From positions 1 through 63,842 of the forward strand of contig JAILBN010000071.1 in assembly GCA_024680915.1 (NCBI GenBank): a stretch of DNA of 63,842 nt, written 5' to 3'. The notes beneath the pieces were generated by a model. That model was not told the DNA's origin and made no database searches. It saw only the letters and a program-made list of their open reading frames with translations. The stretch is from Treponemataceae bacterium (lineage in GTDB: Bacteria > Spirochaetota > Spirochaetia > Treponematales > Treponemataceae). The position numbers and the translations under genes are program-made. This document shows, one piece after another, positions 36,763-45,477 of this stretch (position 1 is the first letter of the stretch; every line of letters begins with the position of its first letter).

Positions 36763-37370
36763 TTTGCAGCCTCTTTCAGTATATTTGCAACAACCGGATT
36801 GAGGTATGATGCGAACAGATCAGCTACGGCTTCGCTGGAGAAGTCATAGAAAGCTGACCCGTCTTTTGTTCCGATACGGAAACCTGATGTCAAAGCTGAA
36901 TCAGACTTTACTTCAAGTCCTTTATCGATCTCGGCCTTAAGAGCAGATTTGAAAGCAGAGGAAAGATCTTCGAGGCTTTTCTCTGGGATAAGGACAGCAA
37001 GATCATCAGTTTCGGTCTTTGAAGCCCAGGCTTTTACCGTTTCCGGGATGAGTTTTTTCAAAAGCTCAGCATCGTAAGCTTTTGTAACTTCTGTTTTTAT
37101 CAAAGAATCCAATTCTGCGACGACCCCGTCACGGAATGAAATAAGAAGATTTCTGCCAGCCTGCCCGATTGCATCGATGCTGGCCTTTTCCATACGTGCA
37201 GTTTCAGCTTTAGCGCTATTGATTATACCCGCTGCTTTTTCCTCTGCATCAGCAACGATGGCCGCAGCTTTTTTTTCTGCATCACTCACAATTGCAGCGG
37301 CTGCAGATTCTGCCGAAGCAACACCATCTTTTTTGATCTTATCGATCAATTCCTGTAATTGGACGTCCAT
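36759..37370 (-). CDS. atpE: V-type ATPase subunit E
   Basis: Subunit E forms the peripheral stalk that keeps the head from turning. The 203-residue protein has a long Ala/Glu/Lys-rich helix at residues 1-80 (DAEKKAAAIVADAEEKAAGI), suited to a coiled coil, and a globular C-terminal domain ending near VVANILKEAAK. The usual partner subunit G/H gene is not seen nearby. It is the first gene of the ATPase unit, 58 bp after galM; a promoter in that gap is possible but not clear. GAGGGG precedes the ATG. Confidence 0.88.
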   Translation of the reverse strand: MDVQLQELIDKIKKDGVASAESAAAAIVSDAEKKAAAIVADAEEKAAGIINSAKAETARMEKASIDAIGQAGRNLLISFRDGVVAELDSLIKTEVTKAYDAELLKKLIPETVKAWASKTETDDLAVLIPEKSLEDLSSAFKSALKAEIDKGLEVKSDSALTSGFRIGTKDGSAFYDFSSEAVADLFASYLNPVVANILKEAAK

Positions 37371-37428
37371 AGAACCCCTCTAGTATGTATTTTAAGGTCA
37401 GAGCAGAAGAATATCTCCGCCTTACTCT

Positions 37429-38463
37429 TTACCAGCCGAAACTGTGTACAGTAACAGCCTCAAACAGCTCATTCGCATGAAGAATACTCTGCGGGAAATC
37501 CGGTTTATTCGGGAAATCAGGATATTGCTGAGTTTCAAGACACAATGCGCTGTGTTTGTTGTATATGTCACCATTTTTGCCACAAACTCCATTTACAGAA
37601 TTTGCCGCATAAAACTGAACTCCGGGCTGATTAGTTCGAATTGTCATTGTCCTTTCTGTAGCAGGATCCCTTACTGTAGCACAGTTTATCAGTTTCGCAC
37701 CGTCTTTGTTGAGACAGAAGCAATGATCATAGCCACCGGGGACAGCTCCTATTTCCTTTCCGATTTTTTTAGGTTCTGTGAAATCAAAAGGAGTTCCCTT
37801 CACAGACAGGAGCTTTCCTGTTGGAATAAGCTGCTTATCGACCTCAAGATAGGAATCAGCATTAATACACAATTCCTGATCCAACACATCCCCGTTTCCA
37901 GCTCCAGATAAATTGAAATAGGAATGATTTGTAAGATTTATAGGTGTATCGGCATCTGTTTTTGCCCGATACCTCATTGTCAGCTCGTTGTTGTCATTCA
38001 ACAGGTAGAGGACTTCAAGGGAAACTGTTCCAGGGAAGCCCTGCTCTCCATCTGGACTAGTACGTGAGAAACGTACTCCGGAGCCGGACTGGGTCTCGAC
38101 GATTTCTGCCTTCCATTTCATCCGGTTGTATCCGTGGAAACCACCGTGAAGAGTATTTCCACCGTCATTATCATCAAGACAATATTTTTTTCCGTTTAGA
38201 GTGAAGGATGCTCCCCCTATTCTGTTAGCGAAACGTCCTACAAAGACACCAAAAAAGCATGTCCAATTTTTCATATAGCTTTCAATTGACGGAAAACCAA
38301 GAACAATATCATCTTTTCTTCCTGATTTAGATGGAAGAATTATACTTGTAATCGTACAACCATAGTCTGTAGCAGAAAAAGACATCTCCCCGTTACTTAT
38401 CGTAAACAGATGTATCTTTTTGCCATCAGGTAAAACAGCAATCTTTTGCTTCTTTATTTTCAT
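37429..38463 (-). CDS. galM: Aldose 1-epimerase (mutarotase)
   Basis: GalM interconverts alpha and beta anomers of galactose and glucose. The 344-residue protein has FVGRFANRIGGASF, NTLHGGFHGYNRMKW with a substrate-binding His, LTNHSYFNLSG with the catalytic His, and ALCLETQQYPD with the catalytic Glu near the C terminus. The start at 38463 has GGGGG 4 nt upstream; an in-frame ATG five codons earlier lacks a site. It may help feed sugars to central metabolism or to the sugar kinase fusion at 6536, but the genes are 29 kb apart. It lies upstream of atpE on the same strand. Confidence 0.92.
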   Translation of the reverse strand: MKIKKQKIAVLPDGKKIHLFTISNGEMSFSATDYGCTITSIILPSKSGRKDDIVLGFPSIESYMKNWTCFFGVFVGRFANRIGGASFTLNGKKYCLDDNDGGNTLHGGFHGYNRMKWKAEIVETQSGSGVRFSRTSPDGEQGFPGTVSLEVLYLLNDNNELTMRYRAKTDADTPINLTNHSYFNLSGAGNGDVLDQELCINADSYLEVDKQLIPTGKLLSVKGTPFDFTEPKKIGKEIGAVPGGYDHCFCLNKDGAKLINCATVRDPATERTMTIRTNQPGVQFYAANSVNGVCGKNGDIYNKHSALCLETQQYPDFPNKPDFPQSILHANELFEAVTVHSFGW

Positions 38464-38503
38464 TTTGCCCCCATTCATTTAATCAAAAGAAAATTCGATT
38501 TCA

Positions 38504-38509
38504 ATTATA
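38504..38509 (-). promoter_or_regulatory. Candidate -10 box for galM
   Basis: A consensus TATAAT on the minus strand lies 41 bp before the galM ATG in the 151-bp gap after it. No convincing -35 box sits 16-18 nt upstream. Confidence 0.4.
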
Positions 38510-38614
38510 TACCATTTTTTTAGTATTGAATACACGCAAAATAAGACAAGAATATGAAAAATAACGTTTTTTTACTATTTTTTTCCTCTTAGGAAGCTCC
38601 TTCCGCATTCATTT

Positions 38615-39964
38615 TCATTCATTCTCATTCCATTCATCCAGCTTCCTATGCAGGGTTTTTCTGCCGATTCCAAGGATGTCTGCTGTTTTTGTCTTGTTTC
38701 CCTTATTTACAGCAAGATTTTGAAGTATTATGATTTTTTCAGCCTCATCCATAGTTATGCCTATAGGTACCTGGATTATATCCTCCTGAGAAGACTGACT
38801 TATCGTGGGAGGAAGGTCATCAAGGGTTATTATTTTTCCTTCGCACATGACGACGGCGCTTTCTATACAATTCCTAAGCTGCCTTATATTACCAGGCCAG
38901 TCATATTTGTAAAGAGCAGACCTTGCCCTGGAATCTATTCCTTCTATTTTTTTACCATTTTCTTCAGAAAACTCTGCAAGAAAAGAATTTACCATCAAGG
39001 GAATATCGTCTTTTCTCTCCCGGAGGGGTGGAACATTTATGTGAACGACATTCAACCGGTAGTATAAATCTTCCCGGAACCTGCCTTCGGCAATTTCTTT
39101 CTCCAGATCCTTGTTTGTAGCAGCGATAACCCTTACATCAACCTCAATAGTTTCCTCTCCGCCTACCCTTTCGAACTTTCTTTCCTGCAGAACCCTTAGT
39201 ATTTTTATCTGAACATTCTGATTTATCTCTCCTATCTCATCAAGAAAGATAGTACCTCCATTGGCTAACTCGAAACGTCCTCTTTTTCGCGCAGTGGCTC
39301 CGGTAAAGGAACCTTTCTCATGGCCGAACAATTCACTTTCAAGCAGAGATTCAGATAGGGCTGCACAATGAACCTTTATGAAAGGCTTGTCTTTCCTTTG
39401 GGAAAGGTTATGTATGGCATTAGTGATGAGTTCTTTTCCCACTCCGCTCTCGCCAGTGATAAGAACAGAAGCTTTTGAGGGAGCCACACGACGTACCATC
39501 TGGAAAATTTTCTGCATCTCTGCATTTTTCCCGATTATCGATTCAAAAGATTTCCTGTTCTCAAGTTCTTCCTGGAGCTGCCGGTGTTGCAGGGCTAGAA
39601 GCCTGCCTTCCAAGGCTCTCTTTACTATCATCGTCAACTGATCAAGGTTAAGAGGCTTCGTCAGAAAGTCATAAGCTCCGTTTCTCATTGCATCCACAGC
39701 TGCATCAATACTGCCATGTCCTGTCAAGACGATTACCGGAACCCCAGGATTCTCAGCGGTGACCTTAGACAGGACCTGCTCTCCTGTAATACCAGGCATC
39801 CTTAAATCAGTTATTACAAGGTCTATGTCTCCTTTAGCTATCCTTTCAAGACCAGCTTTGCCATCTTCAGCCATAAAGGCTTTATAACCTTCAAGCTCCA
39901 TTGCATCGGCAAGACCTTCTCTTATATTTTTCTCATCATCAATAATTAATATATTAAACTGCAT
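38615..39964 (-). CDS. NtrC-family sigma-54-dependent response regulator
   Basis: This 449-residue activator has a receiver domain (phospho-acceptor D53 in ITDLRMPG, T81, K103), an AAA+ domain with Walker A GESGVGKE (171-178) and GSFTGA (218-223), the sigma-54 contact loop usually written GAFTGA, and a Fis-type HTH at the end (KTADILGIGRKTLHRKL). Phosphorylation by the kinase encoded 33 bp upstream should drive ATP-dependent opening of sigma-54 promoters. Target genes are unknown, and no sigma-54 (-24/-12) promoter was found by eye in this window. Confidence 0.95.
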   Translation of the reverse strand: MQFNILIIDDEKNIREGLADAMELEGYKAFMAEDGKAGLERIAKGDIDLVITDLRMPGITGEQVLSKVTAENPGVPVIVLTGHGSIDAAVDAMRNGAYDFLTKPLNLDQLTMIVKRALEGRLLALQHRQLQEELENRKSFESIIGKNAEMQKIFQMVRRVAPSKASVLITGESGVGKELITNAIHNLSQRKDKPFIKVHCAALSESLLESELFGHEKGSFTGATARKRGRFELANGGTIFLDEIGEINQNVQIKILRVLQERKFERVGGEETIEVDVRVIAATNKDLEKEIAEGRFREDLYYRLNVVHINVPPLRERKDDIPLMVNSFLAEFSEENGKKIEGIDSRARSALYKYDWPGNIRQLRNCIESAVVMCEGKIITLDDLPPTISQSSQEDIIQVPIGITMDEAEKIIILQNLAVNKGNKTKTADILGIGRKTLHRKLDEWNENE

Positions 39965-39997
39965 TTTCTACCACACTAATAAAACTTCTTAAAGGGA

Positions 39998-41185
39998 TTA
40001 TTCCAGAAGTAGCTTCTCTTTCTGAGGAACAGGAAGAGAAATCGTAAAAACTGTACCTTCCCCAGGAAAGGATTTTACATCAATATCACCTGAGAATTCC
40101 TTGATTATTTTATAGACCATCGTAAGTCCCAGGCCCGTCCCCTTAGCCTTGGTCGTAAAATATGGCTCGAATACCCTGGATACTGTCTCAGAATCCATAC
40201 CACATCCTGTATCAGCGATAGCGATAACAAATCTTTCACCAGCCATCTTTGTGCTTATGAGCAAATCACCCCCCTCTGTCATAGCAGCAATAGCATTCTG
40301 AACAAGATTTATCAAAGCTTGCTTGAAAAGCTTTGGATCAAGAAGGATTTTCGGTGCTTTTTCTGCAAGATGAACTTCAAGTCTTATATTCTTTTTATCA
40401 AGCTCCGGTTGAGCAAAGGAAATGAAAGCTTTTATGCGCTCATTCACATCCACAGGCTCCAGAGAAGCAGAAACAGGCCGGACAGCAAAGAGAAAATCTA
40501 CGATAATCTGATTGAGACGTTCTATTTCCTCGTTGACAACTGAAATATGCTTGTCCATGAAGCCCATGTCCGGAAGAAGACCATCAGTCTTCCGGGCTTT
40601 CAGAAGGGCTTTTTGAATAAGTTGTATATGAATACTTATACTACCAAGAGGATTTTTTATCTCATGGGCGACACTTGCAGCAAGATTAGTCAGGCTGGCC
40701 AGGCTTTCCATCCGACGAAGAAGTACTTCCTGATTCCTTTTCTCAGTGATATCATCGATTTTTATAATAATACCGGCATATTCTTTTTTTTGTACAAGCA
40801 GCTGTATGCTTACATTAATGATTTTTGAACTTCCGGAAGCTGTTGATACAGTAAATTCCTCACTTATATTGCATTTTTGCCGTTCACTGCATGTCCTTAA
40901 AAATTCTGCGACATCATCATCGTCAATTATCTTCCAGACAAAATCAGCATTTTCTCCATAACGATAATCAGAACCTCTTATTTTTAACGGAATATATCTC
41001 TCTGCCGCCTTATTGACCTGCATCAACTTCCAGTTTTCATCACATATAATCAATCCGGTATTCAGCGATTCCAGGATTGAATACAAAGATTCATTCTCAG
41101 CAGACAAGGAATCTACCAATTGGACGACTTGTTCCGTTGGAAGCTTTGAGATCATCTGTGAAACTCTCTTAGTGAATCCTTTCAT
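39998..41185 (-). CDS. Soluble PAS-domain sensor histidine kinase
   Basis: The 395-residue kinase has no membrane helix, so it senses a cytoplasmic signal. A PAS domain lies at about 35-150 (LNTGLIICDENWKLMQVNKAA), then the H-box ASVAHEIKNPLG with H174, the N-box ALINLVQNAIAAM, and the G1/G2 boxes IADTGCGM and KGTGLGLTMVY. It is the obvious partner of the NtrC-type regulator just downstream. Its start overlaps the holB gene by 17 bp, which suggests one transcript with cvpA and holB. Confidence 0.94.
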   Translation of the reverse strand: MKGFTKRVSQMISKLPTEQVVQLVDSLSAENESLYSILESLNTGLIICDENWKLMQVNKAAERYIPLKIRGSDYRYGENADFVWKIIDDDDVAEFLRTCSERQKCNISEEFTVSTASGSSKIINVSIQLLVQKKEYAGIIIKIDDITEKRNQEVLLRRMESLASLTNLAASVAHEIKNPLGSISIHIQLIQKALLKARKTDGLLPDMGFMDKHISVVNEEIERLNQIIVDFLFAVRPVSASLEPVDVNERIKAFISFAQPELDKKNIRLEVHLAEKAPKILLDPKLFKQALINLVQNAIAAMTEGGDLLISTKMAGERFVIAIADTGCGMDSETVSRVFEPYFTTKAKGTGLGLTMVYKIIKEFSGDIDVKSFPGEGTVFTISLPVPQKEKLLLE

Positions 41186-42383
41186 AAAGAGCCTCCAAAG
41201 CAGAAATGACAGTTTGGTTATAAATAGTTATATTATTATATGCAATATTGACAGCTTTCAGGATTTCCTCAGATTTTTCTGTTCTTGATGCAAGCTTATG
41301 GACATTTGTATCCTCCCGGAGGAACTGTCCTAAATAATCAAAGATATAAGAGAAAAATAATTTCAAGATAATCCTGGGCTCAAATTTATTCAGGCTCTTA
41401 ATTAGCTCATCAAGGTTTATTTTTTTTCCTGCCAGGAGGGAATTGCAAAAGGAAATAGAAAATTTTTTGATTTCCCCGGAGGATATTGGAAGAAAATCTG
41501 AAAGAAAAGTGCTTACAGAATCATAAATTTTTTCTCCAACATGAAAAACACGGGATATTATCTCCTGCTGTTGAGTTTTGGTCCGTTCTATGAAAGAGTA
41601 TGTCCTTACTCTTGAAAGAATGGTTGGTATAATAGCAGATTTTTGGGAAGTGGTGAGAATAAACACAGCATCTTCTGGTGGTTCCTCCAAAATCTTTAAT
41701 ATGGCATTCCTTACACTATCCTGCATTTTTTCGGCATTCTCCAAGATAATACATTTTTTGGAATCGGGAACAGTCATCCTGGCCCATGCCGCAGCTTTTC
41801 TGATTTGATTCACAGGGATTGTATCGTACATCAAATCAGATTCTAGTGCTGAACATTGTTTTATAATTGAATCCGTCGTTTTTTTCAGCTTTTCATATTC
41901 CATGAGCTCTTTCTGAGGGTCAATCTCCTCAAGCAGCTCTTCAATAGCAGCAAGATAAGGTGCAACCTTTCCAGCTTTGTCATCATCTTCCCAAAGAACC
42001 GGTGAGAAACGAAGCGTGAGCTTTCTGACACTTCTTATAAAAAGATAGATGGCGGCTTTTTCCCAGGAAGCAGAGGAAGCGGCGGCAGACAGAAGTGTAT
42101 TCGCAGAAGCCTTTATTTCAGGGGTGCAGTCTCCTGGTCCGGCAATTATTACATCAGGAGTATTCAATGCTTTATGATGCAGGCAAGAGGAGCAAGTACA
42201 AAGCCAATGCCCTTTTTTCTCACCTTTTCCATGGCATGATAAAACCCTTGCAAGCTCCAGAGCACAAGTAAGCTTACCTGAAGAATCAGGCCCAGAGAAA
42301 AGGATAGCATTGGGTAACGTAGCGTTGGAAATGTCATTTATCAGCATACCAGAGGCAGGCTGATAAAGCACATTATCAAACAT
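41169..42383 (-). CDS. holB: DNA polymerase III delta' subunit
   Basis: Delta' is the stator of the clamp loader that puts the sliding clamp on DNA. The 404-residue protein has NAILFSGPDSSGKLTCALELA with a P-loop, a Zn-type cluster (CTCSSCLHHKA), a VNQIRKAAAWARM segment, ENAEKMQDSVRNAILKILEEPP (the Walker B region and helix) and the SRVRTY arginine motif. About 120 residues between the Zn cluster and VNQIRKAA are extra compared with the usual delta'. Confidence in DnaX/HolB family is high; delta' rather than gamma/tau rests on length and the degenerate motifs. Confidence 0.82.
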   Translation of the reverse strand: MFDNVLYQPASGMLINDISNATLPNAILFSGPDSSGKLTCALELARVLSCHGKGEKKGHWLCTCSSCLHHKALNTPDVIIAGPGDCTPEIKASANTLLSAAASSASWEKAAIYLFIRSVRKLTLRFSPVLWEDDDKAGKVAPYLAAIEELLEEIDPQKELMEYEKLKKTTDSIIKQCSALESDLMYDTIPVNQIRKAAAWARMTVPDSKKCIILENAEKMQDSVRNAILKILEEPPEDAVFILTTSQKSAIIPTILSRVRTYSFIERTKTQQQEIISRVFHVGEKIYDSVSTFLSDFLPISSGEIKKFSISFCNSLLAGKKINLDELIKSLNKFEPRIILKLFFSYIFDYLGQFLREDTNVHKLASRTEKSEEILKAVNIAYNNITIYNQTVISALEALYERIH

Positions 42384-42864
42384 TTGAGACCATTCCTCGT
42401 ATTTCGTTCATAGGTGCAGAAAGAATACCTTTCAAATATTTATGGAAAAAACTTTTCTCTAGGACATCAGATACATCAAACCAGGGTTGCATATAAAGAA
42501 TTACAAGAACTACAGAAACTATCACTATGCCTTCAGCAATCCCGACAAAAACTCCCAAGGAATGATCCAAACCTGACATTATTTCACCAGAAAAAGCCTT
42601 TTTAACAATAACCTGAATAAGCCGCATAATAATATAAACAGCTATAAAAATTACTATAAAAGAAAGAATCTGAGAGAGGATTTCTATTTTAACACCACGT
42701 CTCATGTAGATATCAAGCTTAGGATAAAAAACAGCTGCAAGGAATATTCCCAAAAAGAAAGCGGCTTTGCTGAAAAATTCATGGACAAAGCCCTTAACCG
42801 CAGCATTTATAATAGTAAATATCAAAATCACAAGAAAAACGATATCAATATAAGCAAGTTCCAT
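42376..42864 (-). CDS. CvpA family membrane protein
   Basis: The 162-residue protein has four hydrophobic segments (5-25, 30-48, 64-87, 105-127) with DIVFLVILIFTIINAAVKGFV at the start and a HSLGVFVGIAEGI stretch, the pattern of CvpA family proteins. Family members were linked to colicin V production and to envelope integrity, but the molecular function is unsettled. The gene overlaps holB by 8 bp. GGAG lies upstream of the ATG. Its 165-bp upstream gap contains the murG terminator. Confidence 0.78.
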   Translation of the reverse strand: MELAYIDIVFLVILIFTIINAAVKGFVHEFFSKAAFFLGIFLAAVFYPKLDIYMRRGVKIEILSQILSFIVIFIAVYIIMRLIQVIVKKAFSGEIMSGLDHSLGVFVGIAEGIVIVSVVLVILYMQPWFDVSDVLEKSFFHKYLKGILSAPMNEIRGMVSNV

Positions 42865-42931
42865 ATAAACTCCAATAAAAAGACAAATACAGCCTTTTTC
42901 AATTAAGTATAGACATCAAAAAGAATGTCAT

Positions 42932-42956
42932 AAAAAGCAAGCTCGCAAAGCGAACT
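42932..42956 (-). terminator. Terminator downstream of murG
   Basis: On the minus strand AGTTCGC-TTT-GCGAGCT (42956-42940) forms a 7-bp hairpin followed by TGCTTTTTA. It separates the ankyrin-murG unit from cvpA. Confidence 0.65.
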
Positions 42957-43029
42957 TTTTTTCGATTAAAAGTTATTCTACATTAATTTTATGATAATAT
43001 TATGATATTGGAATACGAATATGCATAAA

Positions 43030-44187
43030 TCATACCTCATCAATAAATTTTTCATGTATCTCACGATAAATTAGATCCGCAATGCGTATAGCAGGTTCAG
43101 AACCTTCTGACATTTTCTTTATATTCGAGGAAAGCTTTTCTCTGACAGTACTGTCCTTCATCTCAGAAAGAATTTTCCTAAGATTATCCTTGTTTACAGC
43201 ATCTCCTACAAGTACTTTTGCAGCTCCCTGAGATTCAAAAAAATATGCGTTTTCCACCTGATCACCTCTTGTACCGTTACCCGAAAGAGGAATAAGCACG
43301 AGAGGCCTGCCTGTTACGGAGCATTCCCATAAGAAATTCGAACCGGCTCTCGACAAAACTATATCCGCGGCTGCCATGACATCCGGCATTTCTTTATAAA
43401 TAAAGGGATATGGATGGTAATTCTTGAAAGATTCAGACAGAGTTAGGAAACGTTCATAATCACTTTTACCAGTCTGGTGGATAACTGTGAAATTCTCGCT
43501 TAGCCAATCTATATTATCATGAATCAAATTATTAATCTGCAAGGCACCCAGGCTTCCTCCCAAAATTAAAAGAAGCGGTTTCTCATCAGAATTCTCTTTA
43601 TCAAGTCCTAGGAATTCTCTTCCTCTCTTTCTATCCGAAGAATAGAAAACAGGCCTGACAGGATTACCTGTAACAATAGTTTTCTTGATTTTATCTTCAG
43701 AAAAGAAGTTTTTCGTTTTATCGAAAGAAACAAGTATTTTTGATGCGCATCTGGAATTAAGCCTCGTTGCAAGTCCTGGAGAAAAATCACATTCATGGGT
43801 GAATACAGGAATTCTTAAAATTTTGGAAGCAAAACAAGGAGGAACACTTACAAAACCTCCCTTTGAGAAAAGAAGAGCAGGTTTTAATCTTAGAAGAATA
43901 AAAAAAGATGAGAGAAAGCCTGCCAATATCTTGAAAAAATCAAAGAAATTTTTTATTGAAAAATAACGCCGCAATTTACCACATGATATGCCAATGAATT
44001 CATCGACACTACCATCTTTTTCTACGATATCTTTATCAAGTCCATTTCTGGATCCAATCCACAAGATATGATATCGTTCTTTTGAAATACCTTGGGTCTC
44101 CAATTTCTTTTTAAGTTCAGAAACTACGGCAAGTCCAGGATATATATGGCCGCCAGTTCCCCCACCCACAAAAACTATATTTATCAT
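43030..44187 (-). CDS. murG: UDP-GlcNAc transferase for lipid II
   Basis: MurG adds N-acetylglucosamine to lipid I at the inner face of the membrane to make lipid II for peptidoglycan. The 385-residue GT28 protein has VFVGGGTGGHIYPGLAV (5-21), FSKGGFVSVPPCFA, FTHECDFSPGLATR, LLILGGSLGALQIN, and the C-terminal AADIVLSRAGSNFLWECS donor motif. The family usually reads ExN where this has DFS, a modest variation. Its ATG overlaps the stop of the ankyrin gene by 4 bp, so the two are co-translated. Confidence 0.95.
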   Translation of the reverse strand: MINIVFVGGGTGGHIYPGLAVVSELKKKLETQGISKERYHILWIGSRNGLDKDIVEKDGSVDEFIGISCGKLRRYFSIKNFFDFFKILAGFLSSFFILLRLKPALLFSKGGFVSVPPCFASKILRIPVFTHECDFSPGLATRLNSRCASKILVSFDKTKNFFSEDKIKKTIVTGNPVRPVFYSSDRKRGREFLGLDKENSDEKPLLLILGGSLGALQINNLIHDNIDWLSENFTVIHQTGKSDYERFLTLSESFKNYHPYPFIYKEMPDVMAAADIVLSRAGSNFLWECSVTGRPLVLIPLSGNGTRGDQVENAYFFESQGAAKVLVGDAVNKDNLRKILSEMKDSTVREKLSSNIKKMSEGSEPAIRIADLIYREIHEKFIDEV

Positions 44188-45086
44188 TTCACATACTCTT
44201 TATATAGTTTTACCAATTCATTTTTCTTAAATAATTGAGCATAATCAAGAGCAGACATTCCCATCCTATCTTTATATTCAGGATCAGCCCCATTTTTTAC
44301 CAGAAGCTCGCATATCAGCGGATTAGAGGCTCCTGTAGCAACAATAATAGCCGTTTGGCCATCATTTGCAATATAATTCAAATTCGCACCTTTTTCCACA
44401 AGGAGCTTTACGATATCAAGGCTGGATTTCCAGACGGCATCCATAACAGCAGAATACCCCCTGTCCTTTGAGATGGAATTAATGTCTGCCCCAAGAGACA
44501 AAAGCCATTCTATCATTTTTTTCCGACCGCTTCTCGCAGCTATACAAATCATCGGTGTACCTGCAGAATCACGGCAATTTACATCCATTCCAGCTTCTAC
44601 GAACAATTCACATATTTTTTCATTTGCTTTCGCAATATGAAAAGAAAAGCTATCAGGTGTAAAAGGAATTCCATCATCGAACAGTTTTCGATGGGCGTAT
44701 TTTTTTGACTCTTCTTTCAAGTACTCTGGATAATTGTTTTTAAGCTTTGAAACTAATTTTGCGATCGTTTCGAATGAAGTAAAATCTTCCATAACACAGG
44801 GATTCACTGCTTTTATTTTTTTGGGAACAAAAGCAGGTATGTTCCTACCAGAGAGAAAACCAACAGCGTATATTAAATACATATTGTTTTTAAAGGATTT
44901 TTCATCTTCAGTAATTAAAATACAATGAGTAGTTTTTATAAGGAGCCTGCATAAAACTTCCATTCTATCACAAGAATCATCCGAAACATTAAAAATAACA
45001 GGCTTAACATCATTCTTCTCAAGAAATTTCGTTACGGGAAAAATATTCTCTGAATCTTTTATGTCAGTAAGTATCATCCAATCCAT
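44184..45086 (-). CDS. Ankyrin-repeat protein
   Basis: The protein of about 300 residues has an N-terminal alpha/beta region of about 110 residues that looks TIR-like or flavodoxin-like (ILTDIKDSENIFPVTKFLEK, LISTTHC-type strand) and four ankyrin repeats at about 150-300 (AGTPMICIAARSGRKKMIEWL, LLVEKGANLNYIANDGQTA). It probably binds proteins; no target is known. The start is unsure. ATG at 45086 sits almost at the predicted transcription start, ATG at 45077 would leave a 10-nt leader. Confidence 0.72.
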   Translation of the reverse strand: MDWMILTDIKDSENIFPVTKFLEKNDVKPVIFNVSDDSCDRMEVLCRLLIKTTHCILITEDEKSFKNNMYLIYAVGFLSGRNIPAFVPKKIKAVNPCVMEDFTSFETIAKLVSKLKNNYPEYLKEESKKYAHRKLFDDGIPFTPDSFSFHIAKANEKICELFVEAGMDVNCRDSAGTPMICIAARSGRKKMIEWLLSLGADINSISKDRGYSAVMDAVWKSSLDIVKLLVEKGANLNYIANDGQTAIIVATGASNPLICELLVKNGADPEYKDRMGMSALDYAQLFKKNELVKLYKEYVK

Positions 45087-45093
45087 GAAGTAC

Positions 45094-45122
45094 AGTATAT
45101 TCCAACATAAACACACTAACAA
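45094..45122 (-). promoter_or_regulatory. Sigma-70 promoter for ankyrin-murG unit
   Basis: On the minus strand TTGTTA (45122-45117) and TATACT (45099-45094) are 17 nt apart. Transcription should start near 45087, leaving almost no leader before the first candidate ATG. Confidence 0.6.
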
Positions 45123-45175
45123 GTAATTTTTTATAAAAAAAAGGATTTTACAGTCTATATTAATTTGTATTCAGC

Positions 45176-45205
45176 AAAAAAAACGACACTCAAATGAGTG
45201 TCGTT
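45176..45205 (-). terminator. Terminator downstream of tRNA-Phe
   Basis: On the minus strand a perfect 10-bp stem (45196-45205 with 45182-45191) and loop ATTT are followed by about eight T. It begins 2 nt after the tRNA 3' end. Confidence 0.88.
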
Positions 45206-45206
45206 C

Positions 45207-45279
45207 TGCCGCCGAACAGAATCGAACTGTTGACACAAGGATTTTCAGTCCTTTGCTCTACCGACTGAGCTACAGCGGC
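45207..45279 (-). tRNA. trnF: tRNA-Phe (anticodon GAA)
   Basis: The 73-nt cloverleaf has acceptor GCCGCTG paired with CGGCGGC, a D arm (GTAGCTCAGTCGGTAGAGC), anticodon stem AAGGA/TCCTT around loop CTGAAAA with anticodon GAA, and a T arm with GTTCGATTC. The discriminator base is A and CCA is not encoded. It stands alone with its own promoter and terminator. Confidence 0.96.
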
Positions 45280-45291
45280 TTGACGGTGATT

Positions 45292-45320
45292 AATATACAT
45301 ATTTGTTCTTTTTTTGTCAA
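45292..45320 (-). promoter_or_regulatory. Strong promoter of tRNA-Phe
   Basis: On the minus strand a consensus TTGACA (45320-45315) and TATATT (45297-45292) lie 17 nt apart, placing the start about 6-7 bp before the tRNA. Confidence 0.82.
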
Positions 45321-45372
45321 CAGACTTTTCTAAAATAATTATTTTTTTTGTACTGTTTTTCATTCATATATG

Positions 45373-45381
45373 TGTTATAAT
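45373..45381 (+). promoter_or_regulatory. Extended -10 promoter for the outer membrane protein gene
   Basis: TGTTATAAT (45373-45381) is a perfect extended -10 element, about 100 bp before the ATG at 45484. The -35 region is poor (TTGTAC is too far away). Confidence 0.6.
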
Positions 45382-45411
45382 CATTAAAGGATATGTTAAT
45401 ATCATTGCAGA

Positions 45412-45477
45412 CATTGTATAAGATAGTCTGAAATAACCGGTATACCCAATGCCGGAAAACTACACCTTTACGGAGGT
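45412..45477 (+). promoter_or_regulatory. Structured 5' leader of the outer membrane protein gene
   Basis: The leader holds CAGAC/GTCTG flanking about 13 nt, then CCGGTAT (45437-45443) paired with ATGCCGG (45449-45455), and ACCT/AGGT close to the ribosome-binding site GGAGG (45472-45476). It may shape translation of the gene; it matches no riboswitch that I recognise. Confidence 0.35.

Noticed and set aside
42205-42260. TGGCAT...TTGC as a sigma-54 promoter in the holB coding region
   Set aside because: The distance between the two elements is too long for a -24/-12 promoter and the site is inside a gene on the opposite strand.
45412-45477. Leader as a cyclic-di-GMP or preQ1 riboswitch
   Set aside because: The conserved core bases of these classes are absent; only generic stems are visible.
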